Shown: positions 51,927-60,481 of the stretch, piece by piece
Position numbering within the stretch: position 1 is the stretch's first letter
Layout of the letters: every line of letters starts with the position of its first letter
Assembly (NCBI GenBank): GCA_963822145.1
Contig: CAWGGG010000004.1
Location: forward strand, 1,178,001-1,242,000
Length of the DNA: 64,000 nucleotides
Direction of reading: 5' to 3'
From: UBA5072 sp963822145
Lineage (GTDB): Bacteria > Bacteroidota > Bacteroidia > Bacteroidales > UBA10428
The notes under the pieces: generated by a model
What the model was told of the DNA's origin: nothing
Databases searched by the model: none
What the model saw: the letters and a program-made list of their open reading frames with translations, nothing else
Made by a program: the position numbers and the translations under genes

Positions 51927-53374
51927 CAACTATTCTTCTCCACATTTTTTCAGCTGTCCTTTTCATGCTGTATTCCTTTTCACCCGCTGAGGTTCCTCCG
52001 CCCGAGCCGGTTTATCCTTTACCTTCGCAGGCGCAACTTGCCTGGCACGAAATGGAGATGAATGCCTTCATCCATTTTACCATCAACACCTTTACCGACC
52101 TGGAATGGGGTATGGGCAGCGAATCTCCGGCTCTTTTCAATCCTCATCAGGCCGATCCTGAACAATGGGTTACCGTCCTCCGTGAAACCGGATTCAAAGG
52201 TGTTATACTCACCTGTAAGCATCATGACGGATTCTGCCTTTGGCCGAGTGCCTTCACGGAACACTCTGTAAAGAACAGCCCCTTTCAGGAAGGAAAAGGT
52301 GATCTGGTAAAGGATTTATCTACTGCGTGCCAGCAAAACGGACTGAAATTCGGGGTCTATCTTTCGCCTTGGGACAGAAATCATGCCCGATATGGTATGC
52401 CTGAATACATTACCTATTATCGAAATCAGCTCAAAGAGCTTTTCACCCAATATGGCCCGGTTTTCGAAATGTGGTTCGATGGTGCAAACGGCGGAACCGG
52501 CTATTATGGTGGCGCCAATGAAAAACGATCCATTGACGGCAGAAATTACTATGATTGGCCAAAAACGCTTGATCTGGTCAGAAGCCTTCAACCCGATGTC
52601 ATTTTTTTCAGCGATGCCGGACCCGGTGTACGGTGGGTTGGCAATGAACGCGGCATTGCCGGTGAAACAAACTGGTCCTGTATCACTCCCGATACCCTTT
52701 ATGCCGGCAAACCGGGTATTGAGAAACTTTTAAACGAGGGGGACGAGAACGGGACCTCCTGGATACCTGCTGAAACCGATGTTTCTATACGACCAGGCTG
52801 GTTTTACCATGAAAAGGAGAACTCCAGGGTTAAATCCCCTGCAGCGCTTTTCGAGATCTACCTTACCTCAGTAGGAAGGGGTTCCTTGTTGCTGTTGAAT
52901 GTTCCGCCCGACAAAAGGGGCCTCATACATGAAAATGATATAAAATCACTCCGGGGATTTCGTGAACTGCTGGACAGGGAATTTAAGACCAACCTGGCCG
53001 ACCATGCCCTGATATCTGCCAGCACTGTCAGAGGCGGAGCCTCCCGTTATGGAGCAGACAAGGTGAATGACGGCAACAAGGAGACTTATTGGGCAACCGA
53101 TGATAATCTTGCAACAGGAACCCTTGAAATAGATTTCGGTACAGTGAAAACCCTGAATTATATTCTGTTACAGGAGTACATCAAGCTGGGCCAGCGGGTC
53201 AAATCCTTCAATATCGAGGTGCTTAGAAATGGAAAATGGGAAAGGGCAGCTGAAGCAACCACCATTGGCTACAAAAGGATCCTGAGAATCAAACCGGTTG
53301 AAACTTCAAGGGTGAGAATCAATATTACAGCATCCAGGGCTTGTCCGTTGATTTCGAATGTGGAAATATTTTAG
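51923..53374 (+). CDS. GH29 alpha-L-fucosidase with C-terminal F5/8C-like domain
   Basis: A 483-residue exported enzyme (a short hydrophobic signal, LLHIFSAVLFMLYSFSPA). The GH29 barrel shows ETGFKGVILTCKHHDGFCLW, HSVKNSPFQEGKGDLVKDLS, FGVYLSPWDRNHARYGM and the nucleophile Asp in FEMWFDGANGGTGYYGG. The C-terminal ~130 residues form a discoidin/CBM32-like beta sandwich (VNDGNKETYWATDDNLATGT). It releases alpha-fucose from glycans. No fucose-catabolic genes are next to it, so the fucose is either handled elsewhere or removed only to expose the underlying chain. Confidence 0.94.
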   Translation: MTTILLHIFSAVLFMLYSFSPAEVPPPEPVYPLPSQAQLAWHEMEMNAFIHFTINTFTDLEWGMGSESPALFNPHQADPEQWVTVLRETGFKGVILTCKHHDGFCLWPSAFTEHSVKNSPFQEGKGDLVKDLSTACQQNGLKFGVYLSPWDRNHARYGMPEYITYYRNQLKELFTQYGPVFEMWFDGANGGTGYYGGANEKRSIDGRNYYDWPKTLDLVRSLQPDVIFFSDAGPGVRWVGNERGIAGETNWSCITPDTLYAGKPGIEKLLNEGDENGTSWIPAETDVSIRPGWFYHEKENSRVKSPAALFEIYLTSVGRGSLLLLNVPPDKRGLIHENDIKSLRGFRELLDREFKTNLADHALISASTVRGGASRYGADKVNDGNKETYWATDDNLATGTLEIDFGTVKTLNYILLQEYIKLGQRVKSFNIEVLRNGKWERAAEATTIGYKRILRIKPVETSRVRINITASRACPLISNVEIF

Positions 53375-53451
53375 GATCATGAAAAAAATCCGGAAAACCC
53401 ATTGAGTTGGCGGAAAATTTAGGGCAGACACAAAGTCCTGACACTGAAAAA

Positions 53452-54402
53452 TCAAATCATTTTTTCGATTGACCTTCGGATATTCTGTTCAATTCTGTTC
53501 ATTACATCGGAAACATCGGTTCGCGGGAATTTCTCTCCGATGATATTTTCATACAATTCGATGTATCGCTCCGAGATCTGATTTACAAAGGCATCCGTCA
53601 TTTCCGGAACCACCTGGCCTTCCTTGCCCTGAAAATTATTTTCGATCAGCCACTGCCGGACAAATTCTTTGGAAAGCTGCTTCTGCTGCTCACCTTTTTT
53701 TAACCGTTCTTCATAACCCCTGGCGTAAAAGTACCTGGAGGAATCCGGTGTATTGATTTCATCAATAAGGTAGATTTTGCCATCTTTCTGACCAAATTCA
53801 TATTTGGTATCAACCAATATGAGACCCTTGGATGCAGCTATTTGAGTACCCTTCTCGAAAAGCCTCCTAGTATATTGTTCCAGCAGGGTATATTCATTTT
53901 CCGGGACAAGTCCGGAACCGATTATCTCCTCCCTGGATATATCAAGATCATGCCCGGCATCAGCTTTGGTAGTGGGTGTAATAATGGGTTCCGGGAAATT
54001 CTGGTTTTCGACCATACCTTCGGGCATGGCCACTCCGCTCAACGTACGTTTTCCTGCTTTGTATTCCCGCCAGGCATGCCCTGTGAGGTATCCGCGGATC
54101 ACCATTTCCACTTTGTACGGTGCGGCAAAATGACCAATTGTAACCATCGGATCGGGACTTGCTATTTTCCAGTTGGGAACGATATCAGCAGTAGCATCGA
54201 GAAATTTTGAAGCAATCTGGTTCAAAACCTGTCCCTTATAAGGAATCCCCCTCGGCAGAACCACGTCAAAGGCTGAAATACGGTCAGTTACCACCATTAC
54301 AAGATACTTTCCGTCGATGTTATATACATCCCTGACTTTGCCAACATACAGGCCTCTTTGCTTTGGAAAATTGAAATTTGTTTTTGTAATTGCTTGACTC
54401 AT
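53452..54402 (-). CDS. purC: Phosphoribosylaminoimidazole-succinocarboxamide synthase
   Basis: A 316-residue SAICAR synthetase of purine synthesis that joins aspartate to CAIR with ATP. Motifs include YVGKVRDVYNIDGKYLVMVV, DRISAFDVVLPRGIPYKGQV, VEMVIRGYLTGHAWREYKAG, ASKGLILVDTKYEFGQKDGK, and LIDEINTPDSSRYFYARGYE for the metal and substrate site. The length is the long form common in Bacteroidota and yeast. It lies 135 bases downstream of phoH on the same strand. Confidence 0.96.
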   Translation of the reverse strand: MSQAITKTNFNFPKQRGLYVGKVRDVYNIDGKYLVMVVTDRISAFDVVLPRGIPYKGQVLNQIASKFLDATADIVPNWKIASPDPMVTIGHFAAPYKVEMVIRGYLTGHAWREYKAGKRTLSGVAMPEGMVENQNFPEPIITPTTKADAGHDLDISREEIIGSGLVPENEYTLLEQYTRRLFEKGTQIAASKGLILVDTKYEFGQKDGKIYLIDEINTPDSSRYFYARGYEERLKKGEQQKQLSKEFVRQWLIENNFQGKEGQVVPEMTDAFVNQISERYIELYENIIGEKFPRTDVSDVMNRIEQNIRRSIEKMI

Positions 54403-54537
54403 ATTCTTTTGTTATAAGTTATCCATCTGTTTTCCGGGTCAGGTGTAAAGATACCAAAACTGTTGTATTGTTGAAAAAATAATAAACCGTTTTTTGATTC
54501 AGGGCATTCATCACAGGTACACCCTACTCCCTTCTCC

Positions 54538-55518
54538 CTACTTGTCCCCTGTCCCTTGTCCCTTGTCCCTTGTCCCTTGTCCAATCTCGTATGCATTTAC
54601 AATATGCCTGACGAGCCGGTGACGGACAATGTCACCCTTGTCGAACTCAATTACCGAAATGCCCTTAATGTTCTTCAGGTATTCCAGTGCTTTAAGAAGT
54701 CCTGACTGCTGTCGTTCCGGCAAATCAATCTGGGTGATATCTCCCGTAACCACGAACTTAGCGTTCTTTCCCATCCTGGTAAGGAACATTTTCAACTGAT
54801 TGATGGTAGTATTCTGTCCTTCATCCAATATCACAACGGCATCTCCAAGGGTTCGGCCGCGCATAAAAGCCAGCGGGGCAATCTCAATAATTCCCTCCTC
54901 AATATATACTTCGAGTTTTTTGTGTGGGATCATGTCATGCAAGGCATCATAGAGGGGCTGCAAATATGGATCCAGTTTTTGTTTAACATCGCCGGGAAGG
55001 AAACCGAGCTTTTCACCGGCTTCAACCGCCGGCCTGGTAAGCACGATACGTTTTACTTCCTTATTACGTAACGCCCTTACTGCCAGAGCAATAGCAGTGT
55101 ATGTTTTGCCCGATCCGGCCGGGCCTATGGCAAAAATGAGGTCATTCGTACGGTAATCCTCAACCAGTCTTTTCTGATTCACCGACCGGGCCTTAATGAT
55201 CTTACCGTCATTTCCAAAGATCAGGACATCTTCATCTCTTTCATTGAAATTGCGAAAAGCATCATCCTCAGTCATGATGATCTTTTCAATATTATCCTCT
55301 GTTAAGGCATTCCGCTGCTGCAAGAAATCAAGGATCCTGTCAATATCGGATTCAAACCGGCTTATTTCATTAGGATCTCCAAGAACCTTAATCTCGTAAT
55401 CGCGGGCGACTACCTTAAGTTTGGGAAAGTAAGATTTCAGTTTATCGAGGTTGCGGTTGCCCGGGCCATAAAACGTTTGAGGGTCAACCCCTTCTAAATA
55501 TACAACCTTTTCAATCAT
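54538..55518 (-). CDS. phoH: PhoH-family ATPase with repeat-encoded C-terminus
   Basis: A 326-residue cytosolic PhoH/YbeZ-type ATPase, probably acting with RNA or ribosome maturation. An N-terminal KH-like segment (about 20-95) precedes the Walker A in AIGPAGSGKTYTAIALAV, RIVLTRPAVEAGEKLGFLPG and Walker B in GDAVVILDEGQNTTINQLKM. The sensor TGDITQIDLP and the end GDIVRHRLVRHIVNAYE complete the conserved part. The last ~15 residues (GQGTRDKGQGTGDK) are translated from a heptanucleotide tandem array, so their number and frame depend on copy number. No ybeY is adjacent. Confidence 0.93.
   Translation of the reverse strand: MIEKVVYLEGVDPQTFYGPGNRNLDKLKSYFPKLKVVARDYEIKVLGDPNEISRFESDIDRILDFLQQRNALTEDNIEKIIMTEDDAFRNFNERDEDVLIFGNDGKIIKARSVNQKRLVEDYRTNDLIFAIGPAGSGKTYTAIALAVRALRNKEVKRIVLTRPAVEAGEKLGFLPGDVKQKLDPYLQPLYDALHDMIPHKKLEVYIEEGIIEIAPLAFMRGRTLGDAVVILDEGQNTTINQLKMFLTRMGKNAKFVVTGDITQIDLPERQQSGLLKALEYLKNIKGISVIEFDKGDIVRHRLVRHIVNAYEIGQGTRDKGQGTGDK
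54543..54582. repeat. Heptanucleotide tandem array at the phoH 3' end
   Basis: TGTCCCC followed by four perfect TGTCCCT units and a partial TGTCC (5.7 units). It encodes the heptapeptide-like tail GQGTRDK of PhoH. Looser units (CTCCCTT, CTCCCTA) continue to the left until about 54526. Confidence 0.9.
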
Positions 55519-55620
55519 TAATTTTGTAGAATATTGCTTACATTTGAAACATACAAAATAGGATTATTTTTATCACAAAACCTATTCAGTAAGGAAAAAA
55601 CTGCAATCTGTTTCTGCCCG

Positions 55621-56400
55621 ATGTCAATTGTTACATTAACCAGTGACTGGAATAAGGATGATTTTTATACAGCTGCATTACAGGGCAGGATTCTCAGTCG
55701 TTGTCCGGGTGCGATAATAGTCACCATAACCAATCAGGTACCTGCCTTCAACATTGCTATCGCAGCATTTCAGCTTAAAAACGCCTGTGGTCATTTTCCT
55801 GAAGGAACGATTCACATCATTGCTGTGAACGGAGAAATGAAGGAAAAACGTCCCTGTGTGGCTTTGAAATCCAAAAACCAATATTTCATAGGTTTTGACA
55901 ATGGCATTTTCGGCCTTCTGCTTGATGAAGAGCCCCAGGAAGTAGTTATCATTGCTGACAAGAATTCTTCAAGTTTTCCGGAGCTTACCATATTTGCTGA
56001 AGCAGCCTGTGATATAATTATTGCAGAGGGATTAAGTAGTCTGGGCGCCGATTATAGCCAGTTGTACAAACAGGTGCCCATGCTTCCGACCATTGATGAA
56101 TCCGTTATCAGCGGAAGCATTATCTATATTGATTCCTATAGAAACGGCTTTACCAATATAAGCCATGAACTTTTTGATCAGATTGGTAAAGGCAGACCCT
56201 TTGAAATTTTCGTACAAAGCAATCACAATAAGATCGACCGGTTAAATGAATGGTACGGTGAGTCATCCCTGGGTGAGATGCTGGCCCTGTTTAACTCGTT
56301 AGGTTTGCTTGAAATTGCCATTAACGGAGGCAATGCTGCAGATCTCCTGAATCTTTCACTGAATTCATCGGTGCGGGTCAAATTCAGAGAAGCCAATTAA
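55621..56400 (+). CDS. SAM hydroxide adenosyltransferase (DUF62)
   Basis: A 259-residue protein of the family that includes SAM hydroxide adenosyltransferases and the fluorinase/chlorinase. Family segments are MSIVTLTSDWNKDDFYTAAL, VTITNQVPAFNIAIAAFQLK, PEGTIHIIAVNGEMKEKRPC, NQYFIGFDNGIFGLLLDEEP and GSIIYIDSYRNGFTNISHEL. The bulk of the family splits SAM to adenosine and methionine using hydroxide. The start at 55621 matches the family N-terminus; the frame is open to 55534, near the start of the divergent phoH. Confidence 0.9.
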   Translation: MSIVTLTSDWNKDDFYTAALQGRILSRCPGAIIVTITNQVPAFNIAIAAFQLKNACGHFPEGTIHIIAVNGEMKEKRPCVALKSKNQYFIGFDNGIFGLLLDEEPQEVVIIADKNSSSFPELTIFAEAACDIIIAEGLSSLGADYSQLYKQVPMLPTIDESVISGSIIYIDSYRNGFTNISHELFDQIGKGRPFEIFVQSNHNKIDRLNEWYGESSLGEMLALFNSLGLLEIAINGGNAADLLNLSLNSSVRVKFREAN

Positions 56401-56427
56401 TATACTCGTTTAAAGCTGGCATTTAAG

Positions 56428-57216
56428 ATGCATGACAAGAAAGACAAATTAGAATCGCTGGGAAGGCTGCTTGATATCATGGATGAATTGCGGAGCAAAT
56501 GTCCATGGGACCGTGAACAAACTTTCGAAAGCATCAGGAATAACACGATTGAGGAAACTTATGAGCTGGCTGATGCCATATTGCAGAATGATCTGAACCA
56601 CATTAAAAAGGAGTTGGGCGACTTGCTTCTCCATATTGTTTTTTATTCCAAAATGGGATCTGAAACGGGTGCATTTGATATTAAAGATGTGGCAGATGCC
56701 ATCTCGGAAAAGCTGGTTTTCAGACATCCGCATGTTTTTGGAGATACCGATGTCAGGGACAACCCGGAAATAGTCAAAAAGAACTGGGAAGAACTTAAGA
56801 TAAAGGAAGGTAATCATTCTGTCTTGGGGGGAGTGCCGGAATCCTTACCGGCACTTATCAAAGCCAACCGGATACAGGAAAAAGCCAGGGCTGTTGGCTT
56901 TGATTGGGATAAGAGGGAACAGGTATGGGATAAAGTGGAAGAGGAATTGCACGAGTTGAAAACAGAGATTAACAGGATGGACAAGGAAAAAATGGCGCTT
57001 GAATTCGGTGATCTCTTTTTCTCCCTGGTCAATGCGGCGCGTTTGTATGATGTTGACCCGGAAACAGCCCTTGAGCGGACCAACCGCAAATTTATTCACC
57101 GGTTCAACTTTCTTGAATCGAAAACACTCAAGCAGGGAAGGAAACTCAAGGAAATGACCCTGGATGAAATGAATGAAATCTGGGAGCAAGCGAAAAAAGA
57201 AGAAAATATGAAGTAA
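56428..57216 (+). CDS. mazG: Nucleoside triphosphate pyrophosphohydrolase MazG
   Basis: A 262-residue enzyme with two MazG domains that hydrolyses NTPs to NMP and PPi. The N-terminal copy has CPWDREQTFESIRNNTIEET, ELGDLLLHIVFYSKMG and VFRHPHVFGD. The C-terminal copy has VEEELHELKTEINRMDKEKM, ALEFGDLFFSLVNAARLYDV and NRKFIHRFNFLES. The EExxE/ExxD acids of the metal site are present in both. Its stop codon is the first three bases of a heptanucleotide repeat. The upstream SAM-enzyme gene ends 27 bases before it. Confidence 0.95.
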   Translation: MHDKKDKLESLGRLLDIMDELRSKCPWDREQTFESIRNNTIEETYELADAILQNDLNHIKKELGDLLLHIVFYSKMGSETGAFDIKDVADAISEKLVFRHPHVFGDTDVRDNPEIVKKNWEELKIKEGNHSVLGGVPESLPALIKANRIQEKARAVGFDWDKREQVWDKVEEELHELKTEINRMDKEKMALEFGDLFFSLVNAARLYDVDPETALERTNRKFIHRFNFLESKTLKQGRKLKEMTLDEMNEIWEQAKKEENMK

Positions 57217-57274
57217 GGAGTATGGAGTATGGAGGATTATTCTTAGTTTTTCATTTTTCACTTTTCGTTTTTCA
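57214..57274. repeat. Two heptanucleotide arrays between mazG and the HPt gene
   Basis: Array one (57214-57234) is TAAGGAG, TATGGAG, TATGGAG and contains the mazG stop codon. Array two (57247-57274) is TTTTTCA, TTTTTCA, CTTTTCG, TTTTTCA and ends 15 bases before the next start codon. Confidence 0.85.
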
Positions 57275-57289
57275 TTAATAACTGATAAT

Positions 57290-57634
57290 ATGCTATACGA
57301 TCTGAGTGCTCTGCGAAAGCTTTCTGACAATGATGAAGCTTTTATTATCGACATGCTGCAGACTTTCAAGCGAACTTCTCCTCCCATATTGCAGCGCATG
57401 GAGGAGTATGCAGCACAGCAGAAATTTGACGCCGCGGGACGTGAAGCCCATAAAATGATACCCGGGGTTTCTTTCCTGGGCGCCAGCCAGTTGCAGGAGC
57501 TTCTGGTAAGTATTGAAGAGCGTGCAAAAAGAGGTGAAGGACTGGATGCTATTCCGCATCTGGTGACTGAGGCCATTAAAAAATCGAACGAACTCATCGC
57601 TTGTTTTGAACAGGATTTTCCCGGGAAGCTATAG
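57290..57634 (+). CDS. Stand-alone HPt phosphotransfer protein
   Basis: A 114-residue four-helix HPt domain: DLSALRKLSDNDEAFIIDML, TFKRTSPPILQRMEEYAAQQ, the phosphoacceptor His54 in REAHKMIPGVSFLGASQLQE, and a final helix LVTEAIKKSNELIACFEQDF. It has no kinase or receiver domain attached. It would shuttle phosphate between a hybrid kinase and a receiver protein such as the stand-alone one at 5753, but the partner is not in the neighbourhood. Its stop overlaps an alternative GTG start of the omega-amidase gene. Confidence 0.88.
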   Translation: MLYDLSALRKLSDNDEAFIIDMLQTFKRTSPPILQRMEEYAAQQKFDAAGREAHKMIPGVSFLGASQLQELLVSIEERAKRGEGLDAIPHLVTEAIKKSNELIACFEQDFPGKL

Positions 57635-57642
57635 TGATTACC

Positions 57643-58422
57643 ATGAATGATCTGAAAGTTATCCTGGTTCAGCCCGACATCGTATGGAAATCTCCCCGGG
57701 AGAACCTGGAAAAGTATACAAAATTGCTAAAGGATTCCGGGCAATCCGCCGATCTCGTTTTATTGCCTGAAATGTTTCAGACCGGGTTCTGCATGGAACC
57801 GGAAACACTTGCTGAAAAAATGAATGGGGATACGGTGCGGTGGATGAAAAGAACAGCCGGATCCCTGAATTGTGCAGTTGCCGGCTCCCTTATAATTCGT
57901 GAGAACAGGCGCTTCTTTAACCGGCTTGTCTTTATAGATCCCGCCGAGAACTTCACCTGGTACGATAAACGGCATCTATTCCGGATGGGCAAGGAAGAGG
58001 TGAAATTCACCGCAGGTCTGAACCGGCTCGTTGTACCATGGAATGGATGGCGGATTTGTTTTCAGATATGTTATGATCTCAGGTTTCCGGCATGGAGCAG
58101 AAATCAGGACGACTATGATATATTGGTATATGTTGCCAACTGGCCTGCAGCCCGGAGCGATGTCTGGAATACATTACTTAAAGCCAGGGCGATAGAAAAC
58201 CAATGTTATGTAATCGGAGTCAACAGGATTGGTACCGATGGCAACGGGATTTTATACTCCGGAAACTCCCTGGTGATTCATCCGAAAGGAACAATAATCG
58301 GGGAAATTCAGGATAGCATTGAGACAGCTAAAACCTTCACCCTTTCTTGGGACGAATTAAGGAGTTTTCGGGAGAAATTCCCGGTCCTGAGAGACCGGGA
58401 TGAATTCGAGATTAAATTTTAG
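57643..58422 (+). CDS. Omega-amidase (nitrilase superfamily)
   Basis: A 259-residue carbon-nitrogen hydrolase of the YafV/Nit2 branch, which deaminates alpha-ketoglutaramate and alpha-ketosuccinamate. The triad is visible: Glu in LVLLPEMFQTGF, Lys in FTWYDKRHLFRMG and Cys in RICFQICYDLRFPAWSR. ENQCYVIGVNRIGTDGNGIL follows. The ATG at 57643 is preferred because it gives the family N-terminus; a GTG at 57634 is possible. It lies nine bases after the HPt gene and its end overlaps the convergent slyD by four bases. Confidence 0.92.
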   Translation: MNDLKVILVQPDIVWKSPRENLEKYTKLLKDSGQSADLVLLPEMFQTGFCMEPETLAEKMNGDTVRWMKRTAGSLNCAVAGSLIIRENRRFFNRLVFIDPAENFTWYDKRHLFRMGKEEVKFTAGLNRLVVPWNGWRICFQICYDLRFPAWSRNQDDYDILVYVANWPAARSDVWNTLLKARAIENQCYVIGVNRIGTDGNGILYSGNSLVIHPKGTIIGEIQDSIETAKTFTLSWDELRSFREKFPVLRDRDEFEIKF

Positions 58423-58961
58423 CAGCAGCCACCGTGCGATCCGCCGCAACTCTCACAACCTTCACAGCTGCTTTCAGAATGGACGTGTCCGTGGGTGAGC
58501 TCCTCATCCGTTGCCTGGCGGACATCGGTTATTTCACCCTTGAAGAATAAATGGTTCCCGGCCAGGGGATGATTAAAATCCATGGTGACAGAATCGGTAT
58601 CAACACTTTTAACCACGCCGGTCAGCCGATGTCCATCACTGTCCTGCATGGGTATTTTATTGCCAATTTTCACGAGTTCATAATCCACCTTGCCATCAAT
58701 TTGAAAAGCCTGTAAAGGAACCTTGATGACAGAGTTCTCATCGAATTCGCCGTAGGCATCTTCGCTCTGAAGATTAAAATCAAAACTGTCACCTACCTTC
58801 AATCCGGCCAGATAATCTTCAAACTTCGGGAGCAGGGAACCTGTTCCGAACAAAAAGGTCAGCGGTGAGTTACGGTCGACCGATTCAATGACATCACCGT
58901 TCTTGCTGTTAACCCGCAATTCGTAGCTAAGGGATACAACTTTGTTTTGTGTAACTACCAT
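58419..58961 (-). CDS. slyD: SlyD-like FKBP peptidyl-prolyl isomerase with metal-binding tail
   Basis: A 180-residue FKBP-type isomerase and chaperone. The FKBP core shows VSLSYELRVNSKNGDVIES, TFLFGTGSLLPKFEDYLAGL and FNHPLAGNHLFFKGEI. The insert-in-flap domain lies between (AYGEFDENSVIKVPLQAF). The C-terminus is a short His/Cys/Gly-rich tail (GHVHSESSCEGCESCGGSHG) like the nickel-binding tail of SlyD. The family helps folding and delivers nickel to hydrogenases. No hydrogenase gene is in the window. Confidence 0.93.
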   Translation of the reverse strand: MVVTQNKVVSLSYELRVNSKNGDVIESVDRNSPLTFLFGTGSLLPKFEDYLAGLKVGDSFDFNLQSEDAYGEFDENSVIKVPLQAFQIDGKVDYELVKIGNKIPMQDSDGHRLTGVVKSVDTDSVTMDFNHPLAGNHLFFKGEITDVRQATDEELTHGHVHSESSCEGCESCGGSHGGCC

Positions 58962-59096
58962 ATAAGAAGTATTTTTAATCAGACCATAAATAATTTCGCA
59001 AAGAAAGTAAATTTAATCGTAAAACGCTTTTGTTTCTTATTTAAATTAATTTTAAATAAGCTCATGGCATCAGCCATGATGGCTGAAGGTTCAACC

Positions 59097-60359
59097 CTAA
59101 TCATCCTGACATTCCAAGGTGATCCGGGTAATTTCCGGTCTTAATCCAATCCTGCCCGGAAATCCGATATATCCGAGGCCGCGGTTAACATATAGGGCCT
59201 GTCCGTTTTGCCTGTACAGTCCCATCCACCGTTTATAAATATACTTCGAAGGACTCCAGCGGTAGTCTCCAAGCCTGATACCAAACTGCATACCATGGGT
59301 ATGGCCTGAAAGGGTGAGTGGAATATCAGTTTGCCCATTAACCTGAGCATCCCAATGGGTGGGATCATGGGATAGCAGGATCTTAAAGACATCATCCGGA
59401 ATATGCTCCAGGGCTTTCCTGAGATCACCGTATTGTTTAAAAGGAGGCAGTCCCCAATTTTCAACACCTATTATGGCCAGCAAACCTCCCCTGATCCGAA
59501 CGGTATCAAAGGTGTTGGAAAGTAACCGGAATCCCATGTCACGATGCACATCAAAAAGCATTTTAAGGTTTTCCGCTTTCTCCTGGCTGGATTTCCATTC
59601 CCAATAATCCCCGTAATCATGATTGCCCAAAACGGAATACTTACCATAACCGGCTTTCAGACGTGCAAAAACAGGTTCCCAGCCGTGTGCCTCTTCAGTA
59701 AAGTTATTGACCAGGTCACCAGTGAACAAAATCAGGTCGGGATTAAGGGAATTAACAATATCCACAGCCTTCTGCAATTGTTTTTTCTTGCCATACAGAC
59801 TGCCCAGGTGAATATCAGAAAGCTGCACTATGGTCAGACCATCCAGCTCCACCGGAAGGTTGCGAAACTTCAATTCAACCTCCTCAACCTGATAATGAAA
59901 TCTGCCGAAGGCCAAACCCCAGAGGATGGCTAAGAAAGGGATCACACTGATAAAGAGCCCTGTGTGGGAAATCACTGATAATCGCAAAGGCATCTGGGAA
60001 GCGATGGATGCCTTTCCGGTAATCCATTTGACAGGCCATGATCCAAGCCAGATAAGATCTTCAACCCCGCGGAAACTAATGAATACCAGTTTTGGTAAAT
60101 AAACCAGGATGAAAATACCTGCCAGAAGGAACACCGCAGACAACCCGGCAGGATTTCTGTCGTCCGTTTCAAAACGGAAAAATAGCATGAAAGCTAAGAG
60201 AAATGATGCTGTAATGGCCCAGAATCCAATAATTCCGGCGACCACGATCCCATGGCTTTGATCCTTAAAAAGACCATAAAGTGCCGTAAAAACATAAATA
60301 TCAACAAGAACAGTAAAAATAATCAGGTAAACCTTAAACATTAACATACGTGCAGCCAT
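59097..60359 (-). CDS. Membrane metallophosphoesterase (YkuE-like)
   Basis: A 420-residue protein. About five membrane helices occupy residues 1-160, followed by a calcineurin-like phosphoesterase domain. The metal ligands are all visible: TIVQLSDIHLGSLYGK, LILFTGDLVNNF, SVLGNHDYGDYW, KILLSHDPTHWD and LTLSGHTHGMQFG. GLYRQNGQALYVNRGLGYIG ends the domain. Relatives dephosphorylate lipid or cell-wall intermediates or pyrophosphorylated lipids at the membrane; the substrate here is not known. It is apparently monocistronic. Confidence 0.9.
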   Translation of the reverse strand: MAARMLMFKVYLIIFTVLVDIYVFTALYGLFKDQSHGIVVAGIIGFWAITASFLLAFMLFFRFETDDRNPAGLSAVFLLAGIFILVYLPKLVFISFRGVEDLIWLGSWPVKWITGKASIASQMPLRLSVISHTGLFISVIPFLAILWGLAFGRFHYQVEEVELKFRNLPVELDGLTIVQLSDIHLGSLYGKKKQLQKAVDIVNSLNPDLILFTGDLVNNFTEEAHGWEPVFARLKAGYGKYSVLGNHDYGDYWEWKSSQEKAENLKMLFDVHRDMGFRLLSNTFDTVRIRGGLLAIIGVENWGLPPFKQYGDLRKALEHIPDDVFKILLSHDPTHWDAQVNGQTDIPLTLSGHTHGMQFGIRLGDYRWSPSKYIYKRWMGLYRQNGQALYVNRGLGYIGFPGRIGLRPEITRITLECQDD

Positions 60360-60481
60360 CTTATAGAAATACGAATTAAACTATAGTCAGTTAACACAAT
60401 TTGGAGGTGAAAGTTAATTAAAGCAACAGAATAATATGATAATGCAGTAATGTTTAGTATTTTAGTCTGATATAATTGACC

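Noticed and set aside
51183..51929. A 248-codon open frame antisense to the SGNH hydrolase gene
   Set aside because: It lies opposite a complete enzyme with all catalytic blocks and shows no domain of its own.
54543..54582. CRISPR-like array
   Set aside because: The units are seven bases with no spacers; no CRISPR array or cas gene is visible anywhere in the window.
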